Positions 1 through 10,035 of a stretch of 64,000 nucleotides of DNA are shown piece after piece. The position numbers and the translations under genes were made by a program. The DNA lies in NCBI GenBank assembly GCA_025766275.1, contig JAFKAC010000066.1, positions 248,001 to 312,000 on the forward strand. The letters are read 5' to 3'. Within the stretch, counting starts at the first letter, position 1; every line of letters begins with the position of its first letter. The DNA comes from Lactarius indigo (taxonomy: Eukaryota > Basidiomycota > Agaricomycetes > Russulales > Russulaceae). Below the pieces are notes generated by a model. That model had not been told where the DNA came from. It worked only from the letters and a program-made list of their open reading frames with translations, and searched no databases.

Positions 1-690
1 ACGAGGGTGATGTTTCTTCAAGTACGCCTGCTGGAGCTTCAAGATTGTGTTCTCCGCATGGTCCGCATATTTCGCAGCAGATTCCTCGAGACCTTCCTCA
101 ACCCGCTTTCTTGTCTGATCTTCAGTTTCCTTTCAGATAGCTGATTATCAGGACAGCCCAAACGATAGTTCCTGGCTTGCCTTCAACGTTGCGAGGGGTT
201 TAATCACGTCGGTATCCAAAACATCCACGAAAGCCTGCTGGGCATTGACTTCTGTGGCGATGGATGTGGGCCCCAAGCTGCGGTTTAGAAGTTGAAAACG
301 CGTACCCGCTTCCAAACTGTCTCTCACTTTTTCCCATAAAGTTCTCGTCGTAGTTGGTTCGGCACGTGGGTCAAATGCGGTATCAACAACTTTTGCTTCA
401 CGATGGAGTTTTCGCAAAGAACTGATGCTTGAGGAGAAAGAAGTCAGACCAGATGCGTGGCAGGTTCGACTTTCGGAAGACGACTGACTAGGATACCTCG
501 ATCCTTTGCCTGAATACCGAGCAGTCAGTGCAGCGCATATGAATCGGATGGGGTTGACGGACCTCTCTTGAAAGAAAGCCAAGTAACGATCTGAGATAAT
601 TTCGAGTTGTATATCGAATTGGGTGAGGAGACTGTTGGAGTGACTCTCTAGAAACACTCTGGACTGAGGCTCAACGGATATGAATGACAT
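1..690 (-). CDS. F-BAR domain protein, 5' part, cut by window edge (copy 1 of a RhoGAP-type gene)
   Basis: Reads leftwards and leaves the window. The start is placed at the ATG at 690 (MSFISVEPQSR); an in-frame ATG at 825 would add 45 residues. Coding blocks fit a coiled-coil F-BAR domain: QFDIQLEII..RYLAFFQER, then SLRKLHREAKVVD, FDPRAEPTTTRT, NAQQAFVDVLD and, near the edge, TRKRVEEGLEESAAKY. In-frame GT-AG introns are seen at 510-562 and 252-305. The junction joining KASQE to TRKRV (about 110-165) has no obvious GT donor; a GC-AG intron starting at GCAAGC is one option. F-BAR proteins bind curved membranes, and fungal ones often carry a C-terminal RhoGAP domain. The homologous copy at 19.35-22.0 kb has one, so this gene probably does too, beyond the edge. 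No disabling stop is seen in the visible part. Confidence 0.7.
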
Positions 691-830
691 GGGAGGTTGT
701 CGGAGGTTGTAGGGGGCGCTTTTGTTGGTTGAACCAGGCAGGAGCCATGAGGCATATTTTCTCAGGCCCGGGACTTTCGGTGCTTCAGCGTCAGTAAAAG
801 CAAAAAGCACCCGTATTTGGGGCAATCAGT

Positions 831-1684
831 ATCGCCGAGATGTGCCAATTCGGACGGACGGGGACATTGCAACTGCAATATTTTATACACTTCTGACTTT
901 AACTGAGCCTAACCTTCTCCACTCTTAATGACTAGTATTGACTAACTTACTATGATAGAAGTCACGGGCGGACCATGCACAATCTGTCAGCGCCCTAAGT
1001 TTACTACACGCCCCCCTCGCGTGTCGGCTTCAAGTGATGCAATGCTTCCTTGGAATTAAGTGTCCAATCGAGGGTTCCAAACTTAAGTTCTGGATTAAAT
1101 CGAGGCCAGACTTCTTCCCGTAGGTGCCTCGCGTAACGGACGCCCGTCACGCCCCACAAGGGGAAAGATCACAAGGAGAAAGATATGCGAGGCGTAGTAA
1201 TAGTGGTCTCTTATAAGTTATGGTGTATCTGCCGTTAGTACTAATAGAACATACAGACCGCTACTAAGTTTCGGGCTGAGTACGGTCTCGGAGTATGAGC
1301 CCGAGCGAATATTGCTCGAGGTTATCGGTATCGATTGAGAGAAACTTGAAATTTAGACTCAGCCTGACAGCTTCTCGGAAGGAGTAGGAAGAAGATTCTG
1401 GTCTTCTTGGCTACCTCATGGCTCATTAGAGTGCTTCGAGCCTGAGGGAGATTAAGCTGCCAGGGGCGTGATGTCGCGAGCAGCGAACAAAATTTACGCA
1501 TCTTTGGGTGGTGGCGCTGTGCGTGCAACTGTGGGACTCCCTTATAGCAGGATCCAAATCGATAGACCCCTTCAACAAATACACAAGGGGCGGACTTAAA
1601 AGTTTACTAGCGGGGTTCATAATTAAGTCAGAAAAAAAATGTTTTTAAAATTAGTTATGTCGCAAGAATCGGGTTATAAAATAG
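831..1684. other. Intergenic, nothing recognised
   Basis: Upstream of the left-edge F-BAR gene. The part next to the gene (about 690-830) resembles the equivalent part of the second copy (about 22020-22140), so some promoter was probably duplicated with it. The rest shows only short chance reading frames. Confidence 0.5.
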
Positions 1685-1762
1685 TTGTCCCGACATATCG
1701 CTCGGCAGCGTTGCCATCAAGGCTGCCATCCCCTCTCCCTTCCCTTCCGAAAACCCTCAACG

Positions 1763-2116
1763 ATGGTCCGTCGTCACATATCCAGTGACCTGAAAGAGAT
1801 GGCTCTTTCCATGTCTCTTCAAGGTGTTCGTGATTGGATATCCGTGAATACACACGTGTCAGTGAACGGTCACTCAAGCAGTTGCGCAGCTTGCCCAAGG
1901 GTTTTGGCGGGTACGGGTACAGAATTTGTGACCCTCATGAAACCCTTACCTAATGTCACAGGTCACGGGTTTCGCTGGGCACGCAGGTCGCCGGACCGGG
2001 TGATGCTGCAACGTGTCAACGTGTCAACAACCGCCACAGCAGCATTCACATCCAATGCAGTCCTCGTCAACTGCATTCATTTGGTCCAGGAAACCCTCAA
2101 GAAGCTACTAGGCTAA
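1763..2116 (+). pseudogene. Relic of a transposase N-terminus (IS630/Tc1-mariner-like)
   Basis: The frame opens with MVRRHISSDLKEMALSMSLQ, which I recognise as the start of the helix-turn-helix region of IS630/Tc1-mariner-like transposases common in agaricomycetes. About 25 codons in, similarity moves to another frame (REYTRVSERSLKQLRSL), which fits the second helix of the same domain, so a frameshift separates the two parts. The tail is poorly conserved and no DDE catalytic domain follows. A decayed 5' fragment, not a functional element. No terminal inverted repeats were identified. Confidence 0.5.
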
Positions 2117-2204
2117 GTGGTCTTGCCATATCAATTTAGCTGACTTTTAGCATATTGTGTTTTTGTTTCTGTTTTTTTTACTTTCTAGGTTTAAACACGC
2201 TCTC

Positions 2205-2500
2205 TGGGTGCCACGACATCACAACACCAACATGGTGCCACGACTCGACATCACCACGACACCATGACACAGACGCAGCGCCGACACCGCAACATCAATA
2301 TGGTGCCACAACACCATGATATCGACGCGGTGCCACGACACCACGACTCTGACATGGTGCCCTGGCACCATGACACCGACATGGTGCCACAACGCCACGA
2401 TACCAATGCGGTGCTGTGACACCACGGCAGCAACGTGGTGCCACGACCCCGTAACATCGATACGGCGCTGCTACACCCACGACACCGACACGGCTTGCAA
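2205..2500. repeat. Minisatellite built on ATGGTGCCACNACACCA
   Basis: Around nine degenerate tandem units of roughly 30 bp, each with a core like ATGGTGCCACGACACC. Units vary in length and sequence, so the array is old. Reading frames of 68 to 86 codons through it are products of the repeat (HGVVVSW-type peptides) and should not be called genes. Confidence 0.85.
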
Positions 2501-2857
2501 GCCTCACCCACAACGCTATGGCCTTCTTAGATTACAACTATTAGTGTAGTACAGTAACTAAATATACACTAGTCCCGTCAGACACATGAAAAGGTAATTT
2601 TCACCATGCGGCCTGAGGTATCATAGTCATATCATCCCATTGCACGGCAAGCACGACTTAGCATTGAAAGCGATAAGTATAATTTTATTCATTTATTTGT
2701 ATTTATAACATTTATTTTCTGTGGGAAAAAAGACCGGCATGGGTCGTTTAAACCCCGGTACCACTGTACTCAAAATGGAAGGGGCCTATTGATTTGGATC
2801 CCGCTGTATATCATGATCAATATCTGTGCCCTATAATATTATAACTAAGCACAAACA
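2501..2857. other. AT-rich intergenic, nothing recognised
   Basis: Lies between the minisatellite and the 3' end of U1 (which reads leftwards). No coding or RNA signal was seen. Confidence 0.4.
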
Positions 2858-3753
2858 TCAAAAAATGTAACGATTGAGTTGCATGATTGGCATCCAGCTT
2901 CCCGCAGAAATGTGGACAGCACCAATAATTAGAATGTCGCCGCTCTGAACGCCACCTGGCCCGATCCTCCATAGTTCGTGTCGGTCATCGACACACCCAG
3001 GATCTAATTCGCAAGCCTGGAGAGCAAGTTTCAGTACACCTTTATCTCGAGGTGACACCAGAAGTCACACCTGAAGAAAAGCATCCACAGCCCGTCCAAT
3101 CTGACGAGCGAAGCCCTGCTCTCGTATCGGGAGCTGCCGTTTGAACTCCTTGTAGCCAGGCCACTAGTATTCCCCGTGAACAATTTAGCAAGTGCACACA
3201 CCAATCACAGCGACACTGACAGCAATACGGATGTACGTGCTCGCCTTTTGACCAAGCAAAGGTAGATGACTTGCGTCTCGGAGACTATGGCACCAACTGT
3301 TGGTGGACGTTGCAAGAGGAATGCCAAGCCTCCGGTCTTCGCCCTCAAAGAAGATAGGCATCTGCAACTGCGCCCTCTCGACGTGCCGCCGTCTGTCAAG
3401 GGCACTGTGCGGAGACCACATCCTCTGAGGGACAACCGTCCCCCTGTCTACGATGCTGCGGTCGAGTGGACAAATACCTGGTGGAGTGGAAAGCGGGGTT
3501 GGGATATGGCGAGTGACAGAGTTGAGGAAGAAGAAATATCCCTCCCTCCCAGCATAGGACAGAGCCGCGTGTGGGGGGACAGCGGTGCTCTTAAGAAGAT
3601 TCAGAAAGTACATCTCAGCCACCCGACTTCGGAAGGTCTGGGATATGTACCCGTCAACAAGAAGGGTCTGTGGGGTTGAAACAAAAAAGAATGGTTCAGG
3701 TCAAATGAACCTACACACAAAAGGTGACCCCTCCTTACCTTAACATCATTCAT
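2858..3753 (-). CDS. Conserved unknown protein, family U copy 1 (four exons, 237 aa)
   Basis: Exons are 3753-3739, 3667-3221, 3163-3071 and 3016-2858, joined by GT-AG introns of 71, 57 and 54 nt that keep one frame to TGA. The first exon is only five codons (MNDVK), directly followed by TLLVDGYISQTFRSR. Family landmarks are FLNLLKST, GREGYFFFLNSV, LDRSIVDRGTVVPQ, QMPIFFEG, WPGYKEFKRQLP, the DDRHELWRIGPGG block and the C-terminal SWMPIMQLNRYIF. Exon 3 is 30 nt shorter than in U2-U4, an in-frame loss of about ten residues. No signal peptide or membrane segment is seen. Four intact copies and one relic lie in this window, and splice positions are identical. I do not recognise a characterised domain and assign no function. 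Confidence 0.75.
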
Positions 3754-5680
3754 CGTCCACAATGGAAAATACCGGAGGGGGGGGGGGTTGGAACAAGATG
3801 GGACGGGAGGGGAAAGCATGGCCTGACTTTATATAGGCTCTGAGGCCGGTGGAATGTGGAATCAAGAAACTGAGGATGGGCATTATGACGTCTGTAACGC
3901 ACGGAGAGGTGAATTGGGGCTGTCAAATCAGCGAACAAGAGTCACAAGACGAGCCCCGAACTTGGACAATTCTGGCCCAGTATGTTTCCCTTCTATCCAA
4001 GCGCCCATCTATGGACAGGTATAGTCTCAGGGTGTTGTGTTGTGCGTTGTGTGATACCTGATTTCAAGTTCTCGATCCCATTTTCTGTTTTTGGGAGTGG
4101 GGCGGGCCCAGTGCATTCCATGAAGTGGCTGTCCATGGTCAAGCAGGCAGGATACTAGTAGCGTGACGAGAAAAGATGGAATGGATCAATACTCCTTTAT
4201 AGACACTGATAACTCTTAGTCTTCCATCAATGGCGTAAACTCGATGCTTCATCATTGAACTCGTGATGTATTGGCCGGGTGCGGTCGAGCACGGGGTCAA
4301 GGCCAACTCGATAGCAAATGGCACAGAAAAGCAAATAGGTCTCCAAAGGTGCTAACTGGGGGCACGTGGAGAATTTTTGAAGCGAATTCAATCAAGGATT
4401 TAATGCAAGACGGAGGGAGGGAGGGAGGGAGGGAGGGAGTAATTTGCCTAGAGTCGGGTATCAATTTTGGTGCCAAACCTGATTACAGTAATGATAAAGG
4501 TGGTTGGGCGGCCCGGTGTTACTGTAGCGTTGTGCTGAAACTCTGAGGCCTTCTCTACTTTGATGAGGCCCTGTCAGGTGTTTTGTAGTACCATAAACAA
4601 TTAGCGTGTCTAGTAAGGCCCGTCCTATCAAAAGATTACATACCCATACAGCCGGTTCGACGCATCAACATGCCGTAGAAATGAGGCTCTGCGACCTAGG
4701 CACTGATGTGACGTTCCAGCTATCATATATCATATCTGGCTTATGACTGGGACTGGAGCTGGGAATTGGAAAACGTGCCTCACGCTGCACATTTCGCACT
4801 CCGACATTGGTGAGTTCGCTGCGTTTTGATTTTTCCCGCGGAATTCGCAAGTCGGCGGATGCGCCTGTGTCCTCGTGTAACTGGGACCCATGATGCCAAT
4901 CGAAGTGTTATTAGCCCTGCCGGCCTAGGCCTGCCCGCTGGATAGTCTCGCAGGGAGCATACAACCCGTGGCGGATTCTAAATCACTTACACACACAATA
5001 TATATTAAAAACAGAAAGGGGGGGAGCGAGGGCTCCATACGGGACTTGATAAGCTTCACCTTCGAGAGGGTTCTATCACTCTGCCTACGTGCCAATTGCG
5101 ACACGAAGAACTCGAAGGAGGTGCTTCTCAGCGAGAAATCAAACAGTGGGCCTGTAGTGTGATCCAGTTCGACGAAAAGGAAGCCCATGCCGTACGAACT
5201 CCGACCGTATACCCCTACGCCCAACTACCAGCAAGCCCTCTATCATAGGGTATCGCTTTGTTACGCATTGGCGCCGGTTCGTAATTTAGGTTCTGAGACA
5301 CAAGGCAGGACGCATCAGGCTCTGAGGACGTACAGGGTGTGACTGAGCAAACCAAGGATTGCCGCACTTGATTGTTAAAAAAAAAAATTGGAGGGTCAGC
5401 CATCACTGGCAGCCGCCCTGCAAGTGCTTGATGATTTAGTCTAGTGGCGAGAAGACGGTGTGGGTTTTCCGTCTTGCAGAGCCGTTCTTTTGGCGAATCT
5501 GACGAATAAAGCGGCGTACCAGAGAGGGCAACCATCGAAGGAGCGGACAGTAGATAACCGTGACCGCGAATATCGCTGGGTAGCTGGCGAGATAAGGGAG
5601 GCGCCCACATGCTCAACACTCATGGGCTCGTGACGTGTTTGTGAAAAGTTCCCATGAAAGAATAAACGTGACTACTGGAA
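3754..5680. other. Intergenic, nothing recognised
   Basis: Contains a G run near 3777-3790 and a GGGA microsatellite (next entry). Short reading frames on both strands show no family resemblance. No transposon ends or RNA genes were seen. Confidence 0.4.
4411..4439. repeat. (GGGA)n microsatellite
   Basis: Six or so uninterrupted GGGA units. A simple repeat in intergenic DNA. Confidence 0.9.
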
Positions 5681-5755
5681 AGCGGAAACCACCTGGCCCG
5701 ATCCATGGCTCGCGTCGGTTATCGATACACCTATGGTCAAATTTGCGATGTCAAA
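5681..5755 (-). pseudogene. Relic of family U last exon
   Basis: On the minus strand about 75 nt align with the start of exon 4 of the U genes: GTGTATCGATAACCGACGCG, then ATGGATCGGGCCAGGTGG, matching the DDRRELWRIGPGG region. Both sides are cut off and no frame is kept. It abuts the truncated F-box copy at about 5812, so it marks a rearrangement breakpoint. Confidence 0.65.
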
Positions 5756-6551
5756 AACAAAGCCTAGGACATGGGCTTTTAAATTTGGCGTCGGGATCGT
5801 GCCTTCTGTGTTGAAGAGTCGTTCGGATCCCCCAATGCCAATGACCCTTCCCGCTCTCACCACGTTTCACTGCAGGGGTTATAGCGAGTACTTGGAAGAC
5901 TTCTTGGCCCAAATTGATACACCCCCACTCTACGACGTCAGAATAGAATACTTCACGCACCAGATTCAAGCTTCCGAACTCTCTCAGTTCATTGGTCGCA
6001 CAGAAAACCTCAGGCCTGACCAATTCGGTCGCGCGGAAGTATCTTTTCACTCTGATATCGCCTACGTCGAACTCGACTGTCCGGAAGAGGGATGCCATCA
6101 AGCCCGTCTCTCTTTGAAGATCTTGGACCAAGAATGGTTAGATATGCAAGTTTCGTGCATTGTCCAGGTTCTTGATCAACTCGTCCCTACGTTCTCCCGC
6201 GTGGATCATCTAGACGCACACGGGGACCATGTATATTCCAGGGGAATGGACACCACCGACTGGCTGCCATTCTTCCGCCTATTTCCTGCTGTGGAAACGT
6301 TACATTTGTATGGGGGGATTGCCGCATATATTGTTTCTGCGCTCGAAGACACCGCCGACCCCGAAGAGACGGTCACCGATGTTTTGCCAGCGCTCCGCTT
6401 GATCTGGTTAGACGAGGTTACTAAGGACGATAACGAGGACGACCGCAGAAAGCCAGTGGGATCCATAGAACAGTTCCTCTCTTTACGCAGGCTCTCCGGT
6501 CACCCAGTAACTGTTGTCGACACAGAAGACGAGTTCGATCGGAGGTGTTAG
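5733..6551 (+). pseudogene. F-box family member A: 5'-truncated, chimeric open frame
   Basis: From about 5812 the sequence is the 3' half of a leader-type F-box gene, starting at DPPMPMTLPALTTFHC and running through YLEDFLAQIDTP, LPFFRLFPAVETLHL and VTVVDTEDEF to a normal stop. The F-box and the first half are missing. An open frame of 272 codons runs back through unrelated DNA that includes the antisense of a family U exon relic, so the first 30 or so residues would be junk. Residues such as the acidic KDDNEDDRRKPVGSIEQFL stretch are closest to relic G (25.6-27.3 kb). It could be transcribed from a new promoter, but without the F-box it could not join an SCF complex in the usual way. Confidence 0.75.
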
Positions 6552-8000
6552 GAGAAAGTCTTATCGTTTTCCCCTTAAGTTATTCTGACCGGAATTGTCC
6601 TAGCATTCATCCTGTATGATTCACGTAGGTGATTATAATATGCGAAATAAGCACCCTGTCACGGTTACATATGTACTGGCGGTGCATGAGTATCATGGGC
6701 GGTTGCTAACAGCGGCAGAACCGCATCGCCCTCGGGGCCGGGTTTTCCAGTGAGGCAGTCACGGTCACCCGGATGGTCCATCGACATGCAGTTTCACCTC
6801 CCGAGTTGTGGCTCGACGAGTACGAGCAGTCTGAAGTGGATAGCAGGTTGGGCGAGAAATGTGCAGTGCTCACGTGATGCGAGTTGTGGCACCTTGTTTG
6901 GCAACTGCTCTTCCCGCCTTCACCAACCACCGAGTTAGACGGGGATATGTACATTTCACGCAGCTGTTGATAGGTTGCTCCGCTTGTGGTCTGTATCCTC
7001 AATGGAACCCTGAATGGAATGACTCTGGAAATGTCAGGCGCGGCGGGGAGGAGTATATGCAACATGTGACTGCCTGCGGCTCCATGTGGATGCGGATATT
7101 GCAACAACCTAGGCGATCAAGCGTCTTGTGTTCTCAATCCAGTTCAAGGTTAGTGGTCACCCCAATGTCACTAAGCTATTCAATGACGTGTTGAGCAGCG
7201 TGGAAATGAGACAAAGGATCGACACCGACATGTCGTCATACATAAGCACCCATGCGAGAAGCTAGACAACACGGAGGCACTGTACGACTACAAGCTCATC
7301 GCGGCCATGAGGACCATATCAACAATGGGAACTACAGCTGTGCGTACTACCGGACATGGTGCGTACCAATATTTCTTCCCGTTCATTCGGCTCACTCAGG
7401 AAATCTTCTAAGCGCCCCCATGACGACAGGGTGACGAGTGGGACGTTAGCTAGCGTGCTCATAGTATCCAGACTAATGTGAAACGCGTTCTACACGAAAC
7501 AGTGGCAAGACGGAAAGCAGCACAACGACAGAGTGAGGCCGTCAGCAAACGTGAAGCGCAGGTCGCAAGTGCCTGTGATGAAAGTGCGTGAGTAGGAACG
7601 GGGTCGGGGGCCTCAAACTTGCTCTACACGACGAATACCGACTACGACTGAGTGTGTTCTCGTTTCTGTACGGGCTTGGATATGTGTGGTTATATCGTCC
7701 CTCAAGGACGGCAGAAAGTGCATGCTAGCGCAACTGAATTTGGCCGTGAAGGGATACTACCTAGTGTGAAGTCTATCTTCGAGGAATCCAATGGATGTAA
7801 ATCGCATTTAGGTTCTCTAATACTACGGTCGATGACATCTCCAGCAAGTTTCACGGTCGGTGTCTGTTGGAAGTAAGTTATTACAGTCGCCTGTGGTAGT
7901 GTTGTGGATATTTTCCCAGTGTGTTGTGCTTACTTAATACACGGAATACGCTTAACTACGGTCACGTGGCCACGCCTTATAGAGCCTGTACCGCGATAGG
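6552..8000. repeat. 3' flank of the F-box module (copy 1)
   Basis: Homologous over about 1.3 kb to 11898-13235, and in part to 16330-16790, to 27375-27812 (inverted) and, for a shorter stretch, to about 34290-34400. Shared landmarks are the GGTCACCCGGAT/GTCCATCGAC segment, CTCCCGAGTTGTGGCTCGAC, GCTCACGTGATGCGAG and a GCGACTGCCTGCGGCTCCA-like block. No conserved reading frame was found. It was copied with the genes, so it marks the extent of the duplicated unit. TCACGTGA is a perfect E-box-type palindrome kept in most copies. Confidence 0.75.
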
Positions 8001-8029
8001 GGGGCCTTTCGCTCACAGAGTTAAACTCA

Positions 8030-8340
8030 GTCTACACCAGCTTGGTCCATGAACTCTCGCAAGAGTCTATTTTCCACATTTCTAGGCAAACTGAGTGAGC
8101 ACTCGCTACTGGTACCCATCAGCGGTCGCCCACACGCCCTGCCGACCGATTCTTCCCTTTCATCCCTTCCAACGAGGACACGCGCATCCCTAAACCCCAA
8201 CTCTAGGAAAATCACTCCTGATCACCGAAAGAAACCGGTGGAGAAACGGGCCCAATGTGCGTCTTAGTTTGAATTCTCGTTTGGATGGTACTGACTTATG
8301 TAAGAAAGGCGAGAGTCACAGACATGCAACGACGATTGAC
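8030..8340 (+). other. 5' leader region of F-box gene B, frame broken
   Basis: Homologous to the 5' part of relic D (13344-13655), where a short exon ATGAGCTCTCGCAG is followed by an intron and then an open frame into the F-box. Here the equivalent donor reads CAAGAGTC instead of CAGGTGAGTC, and the frame shifts at about 8265 and stops. So gene B has either lost this N-terminal extension or splices differently. The nearby frame MRLSLNSRL begins with GTG, not ATG. Confidence 0.55.
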
Positions 8341-9720
8341 ATGCTCACAGACAATGTCTTGCTCGATATATTTGACCACGTCAGTCGTCTCGGAACCGGT
8401 CTTCAGGTCCCCGTTTGGAAGTGGCACAGACTGGCGCATGTTTGCCAGAGATGGCGGCAAATCATTTTTGCATCACCCCTCCGCCTCGATCTCCAACTTC
8501 TCTGCACACATGGAAGATCTACTACGAAGGACTTGGGTTGCTGGCCTGCTTTTCCTATTGTCATCGACTATATTTTTTGGCAGGACTTTGCTCCTAACGG
8601 CGGAGACAAAGTCGTTGCTGCACTACAGCACCCCGGCCGTGTACGCCAGCTTAAGCTTATGGTAGAAAGTTCGCTCTGGAGAAAGATGGCCACTGTATTG
8701 CAGGAGCCATTTCCGACGCTGACTCATCTTTCGATTCTTTCCGATGATAGGGATTTGCCCATCCTTCCTGGTAGATTCATGGGTGGATCCGCGCCGTGTT
8801 TACGGGAAATCCGGCTCAGCAATATTCCCATTCCTACGTTGTCGAACCTCCTTTCCTCCGCAAGCGACCTCGTCAAACTAGAACTCGTCAACATACCCCC
8901 GACTGGATCCATTTCACCCGCGGCCTTGGTCGCATGTCTGGCAGTGTTGCCCAGGCTCAGTTCTCTTTCCATTGCATTCCAATCGCGGTCTTCACGCTCC
9001 AATCCGATAAATCTACCTCCAGAGACACGGGTTCTTCCTGTTCTCACCTCCTTCTCATTTAAGGGCGGATGCGCATATCTGGAGGACTTCTTGGCGCGAA
9101 TAGACACCCCTGGACTCGAGTCGATCGACATAACGTACTCTAATCAGCTTAACTTTCGAGTTCCCCAACTTCCCGAGTTCATTAATCGCTCAGGTCTCAG
9201 ACTATCTCGGTTCGGGCGTGCGGAAATTTCCGGCAGCAAGATCATCTCCTTCCGTCTTTCTCGTGAAATTAGTCCAGAGGAGTTTGCTATCACGATTCGC
9301 ATCCCGTCATGTGAAGGGATAGACGAGAGCATTCGACACATGGCTCAAGTGCTCAGCCAAGCTCCGGCCATACTCTCAGATGTGATCCGTCTGGAGATCA
9401 AATCAAATTGGGGGTTTATAGACGACGATATGGACGACATCGAATGGCTAGAACTTTTCCGCCTTTTTACCTCTGTGGAGATACTGCGTGTATCTGGGGA
9501 GTTCGCGGATAGTGTTGCTCATGCATTTAAAGGCATGACCGTGGAGATTGCCGCCCAGGTATTACCGGCCCTCGATTTGCTCTTCTTGGAGGACCAGCTC
9601 GCGTGGACCATCAAGAAGATTTTAGCAATTTTCCGGGGTTGTGGTCACACCCTCGCCGTCGTTAGAAAGGAAAGGTCCGGTTCCGAAGGTAATGAATCTG
9701 AGAATGACCCGTACTGGTAG
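8341..9720 (+). CDS. F-box/leucine-rich protein B (459 aa from the first good ATG)
   Basis: Start chosen at ATG 8341 because it opens directly into the F-box-like domain MLTDNVLLDIFDHVSRLG..WKWHRLAHVCQRWRQIIFASPLRLDL (residues about 1-50). An upstream extension exists in relatives but is broken here. The remaining 400 residues are degenerate leucine-rich repeats: LPTFL/NLLSSASDLVKLELVNIP, LAVLPRLSSLSI, AYLEDFLARIDTPGL and ELFRLFTSVEILRVSGEF. It has no signal peptide or membrane segment. Family role: the F-box binds Skp1 in an SCF ubiquitin ligase and the repeat part selects substrates; the target is unknown. It is the first gene of a two-gene module with C. Closest relatives are relics D and I. 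Confidence 0.85.
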   Translation: MLTDNVLLDIFDHVSRLGTGLQVPVWKWHRLAHVCQRWRQIIFASPLRLDLQLLCTHGRSTTKDLGCWPAFPIVIDYIFWQDFAPNGGDKVVAALQHPGRVRQLKLMVESSLWRKMATVLQEPFPTLTHLSILSDDRDLPILPGRFMGGSAPCLREIRLSNIPIPTLSNLLSSASDLVKLELVNIPPTGSISPAALVACLAVLPRLSSLSIAFQSRSSRSNPINLPPETRVLPVLTSFSFKGGCAYLEDFLARIDTPGLESIDITYSNQLNFRVPQLPEFINRSGLRLSRFGRAEISGSKIISFRLSREISPEEFAITIRIPSCEGIDESIRHMAQVLSQAPAILSDVIRLEIKSNWGFIDDDMDDIEWLELFRLFTSVEILRVSGEFADSVAHAFKGMTVEIAAQVLPALDLLFLEDQLAWTIKKILAIFRGCGHTLAVVRKERSGSEGNESENDPYW

Positions 9721-10035
9721 TGTACGATATAACGCCTCTAAATCTTAACGTAATTTCACATAGGAGACACCAGTGGCGAAATACAGAAAACCAAAAAAAA
9801 AAAAAAAAAAAGTATTATCATAGGCCTCACGTGAGTGCCGCCGATAATACGAATGTAGCTGGCCCTATTAGTAGACTGAATACCGCACGAGCCTTTTGCA
9901 ACGTATTTTTCCCTTCGATTTTATTTGGGAGTCTCGATACTTTGAAATTAGTGGTACGCGCGGACCCTTGCACGGACCCTCATTAAGACCTCAATCCGAA
10001 AACCGACTACTTCACTTTACTCAACGGTCGAAAAA
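9721..10035. other. Spacer between F-box genes B and C with a poly(A) tract
   Basis: Contains 19 A residues at about 9793-9811, followed by GTGAGTGCCGCCGATAATACG. The same segment, with a much shorter A run, is at 16660-16780 downstream of gene E, so it belongs to the duplicated flank and is not a private retroposon. The last 80 bp resemble the DNA before the other leader exons and probably hold the promoter of C. Confidence 0.6.

Noticed and set aside
2219..2549. Several overlapping frames of 68-86 codons
   Set aside because: They are translations of the minisatellite and appear in several frames on both strands.
6706..7107. 133-codon minus frame in the module flank, with a similar frame at 12283-12585
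   Set aside because: The similarity is at DNA level within a duplicated flank. The frames differ in length and contain gaps that are not multiples of three.
9793..9811. Poly(A) run as the end of a retroposon
   Set aside because: The sequence on both sides is shared with the flank after gene E, where the A run is short, so the run expanded within duplicated DNA.
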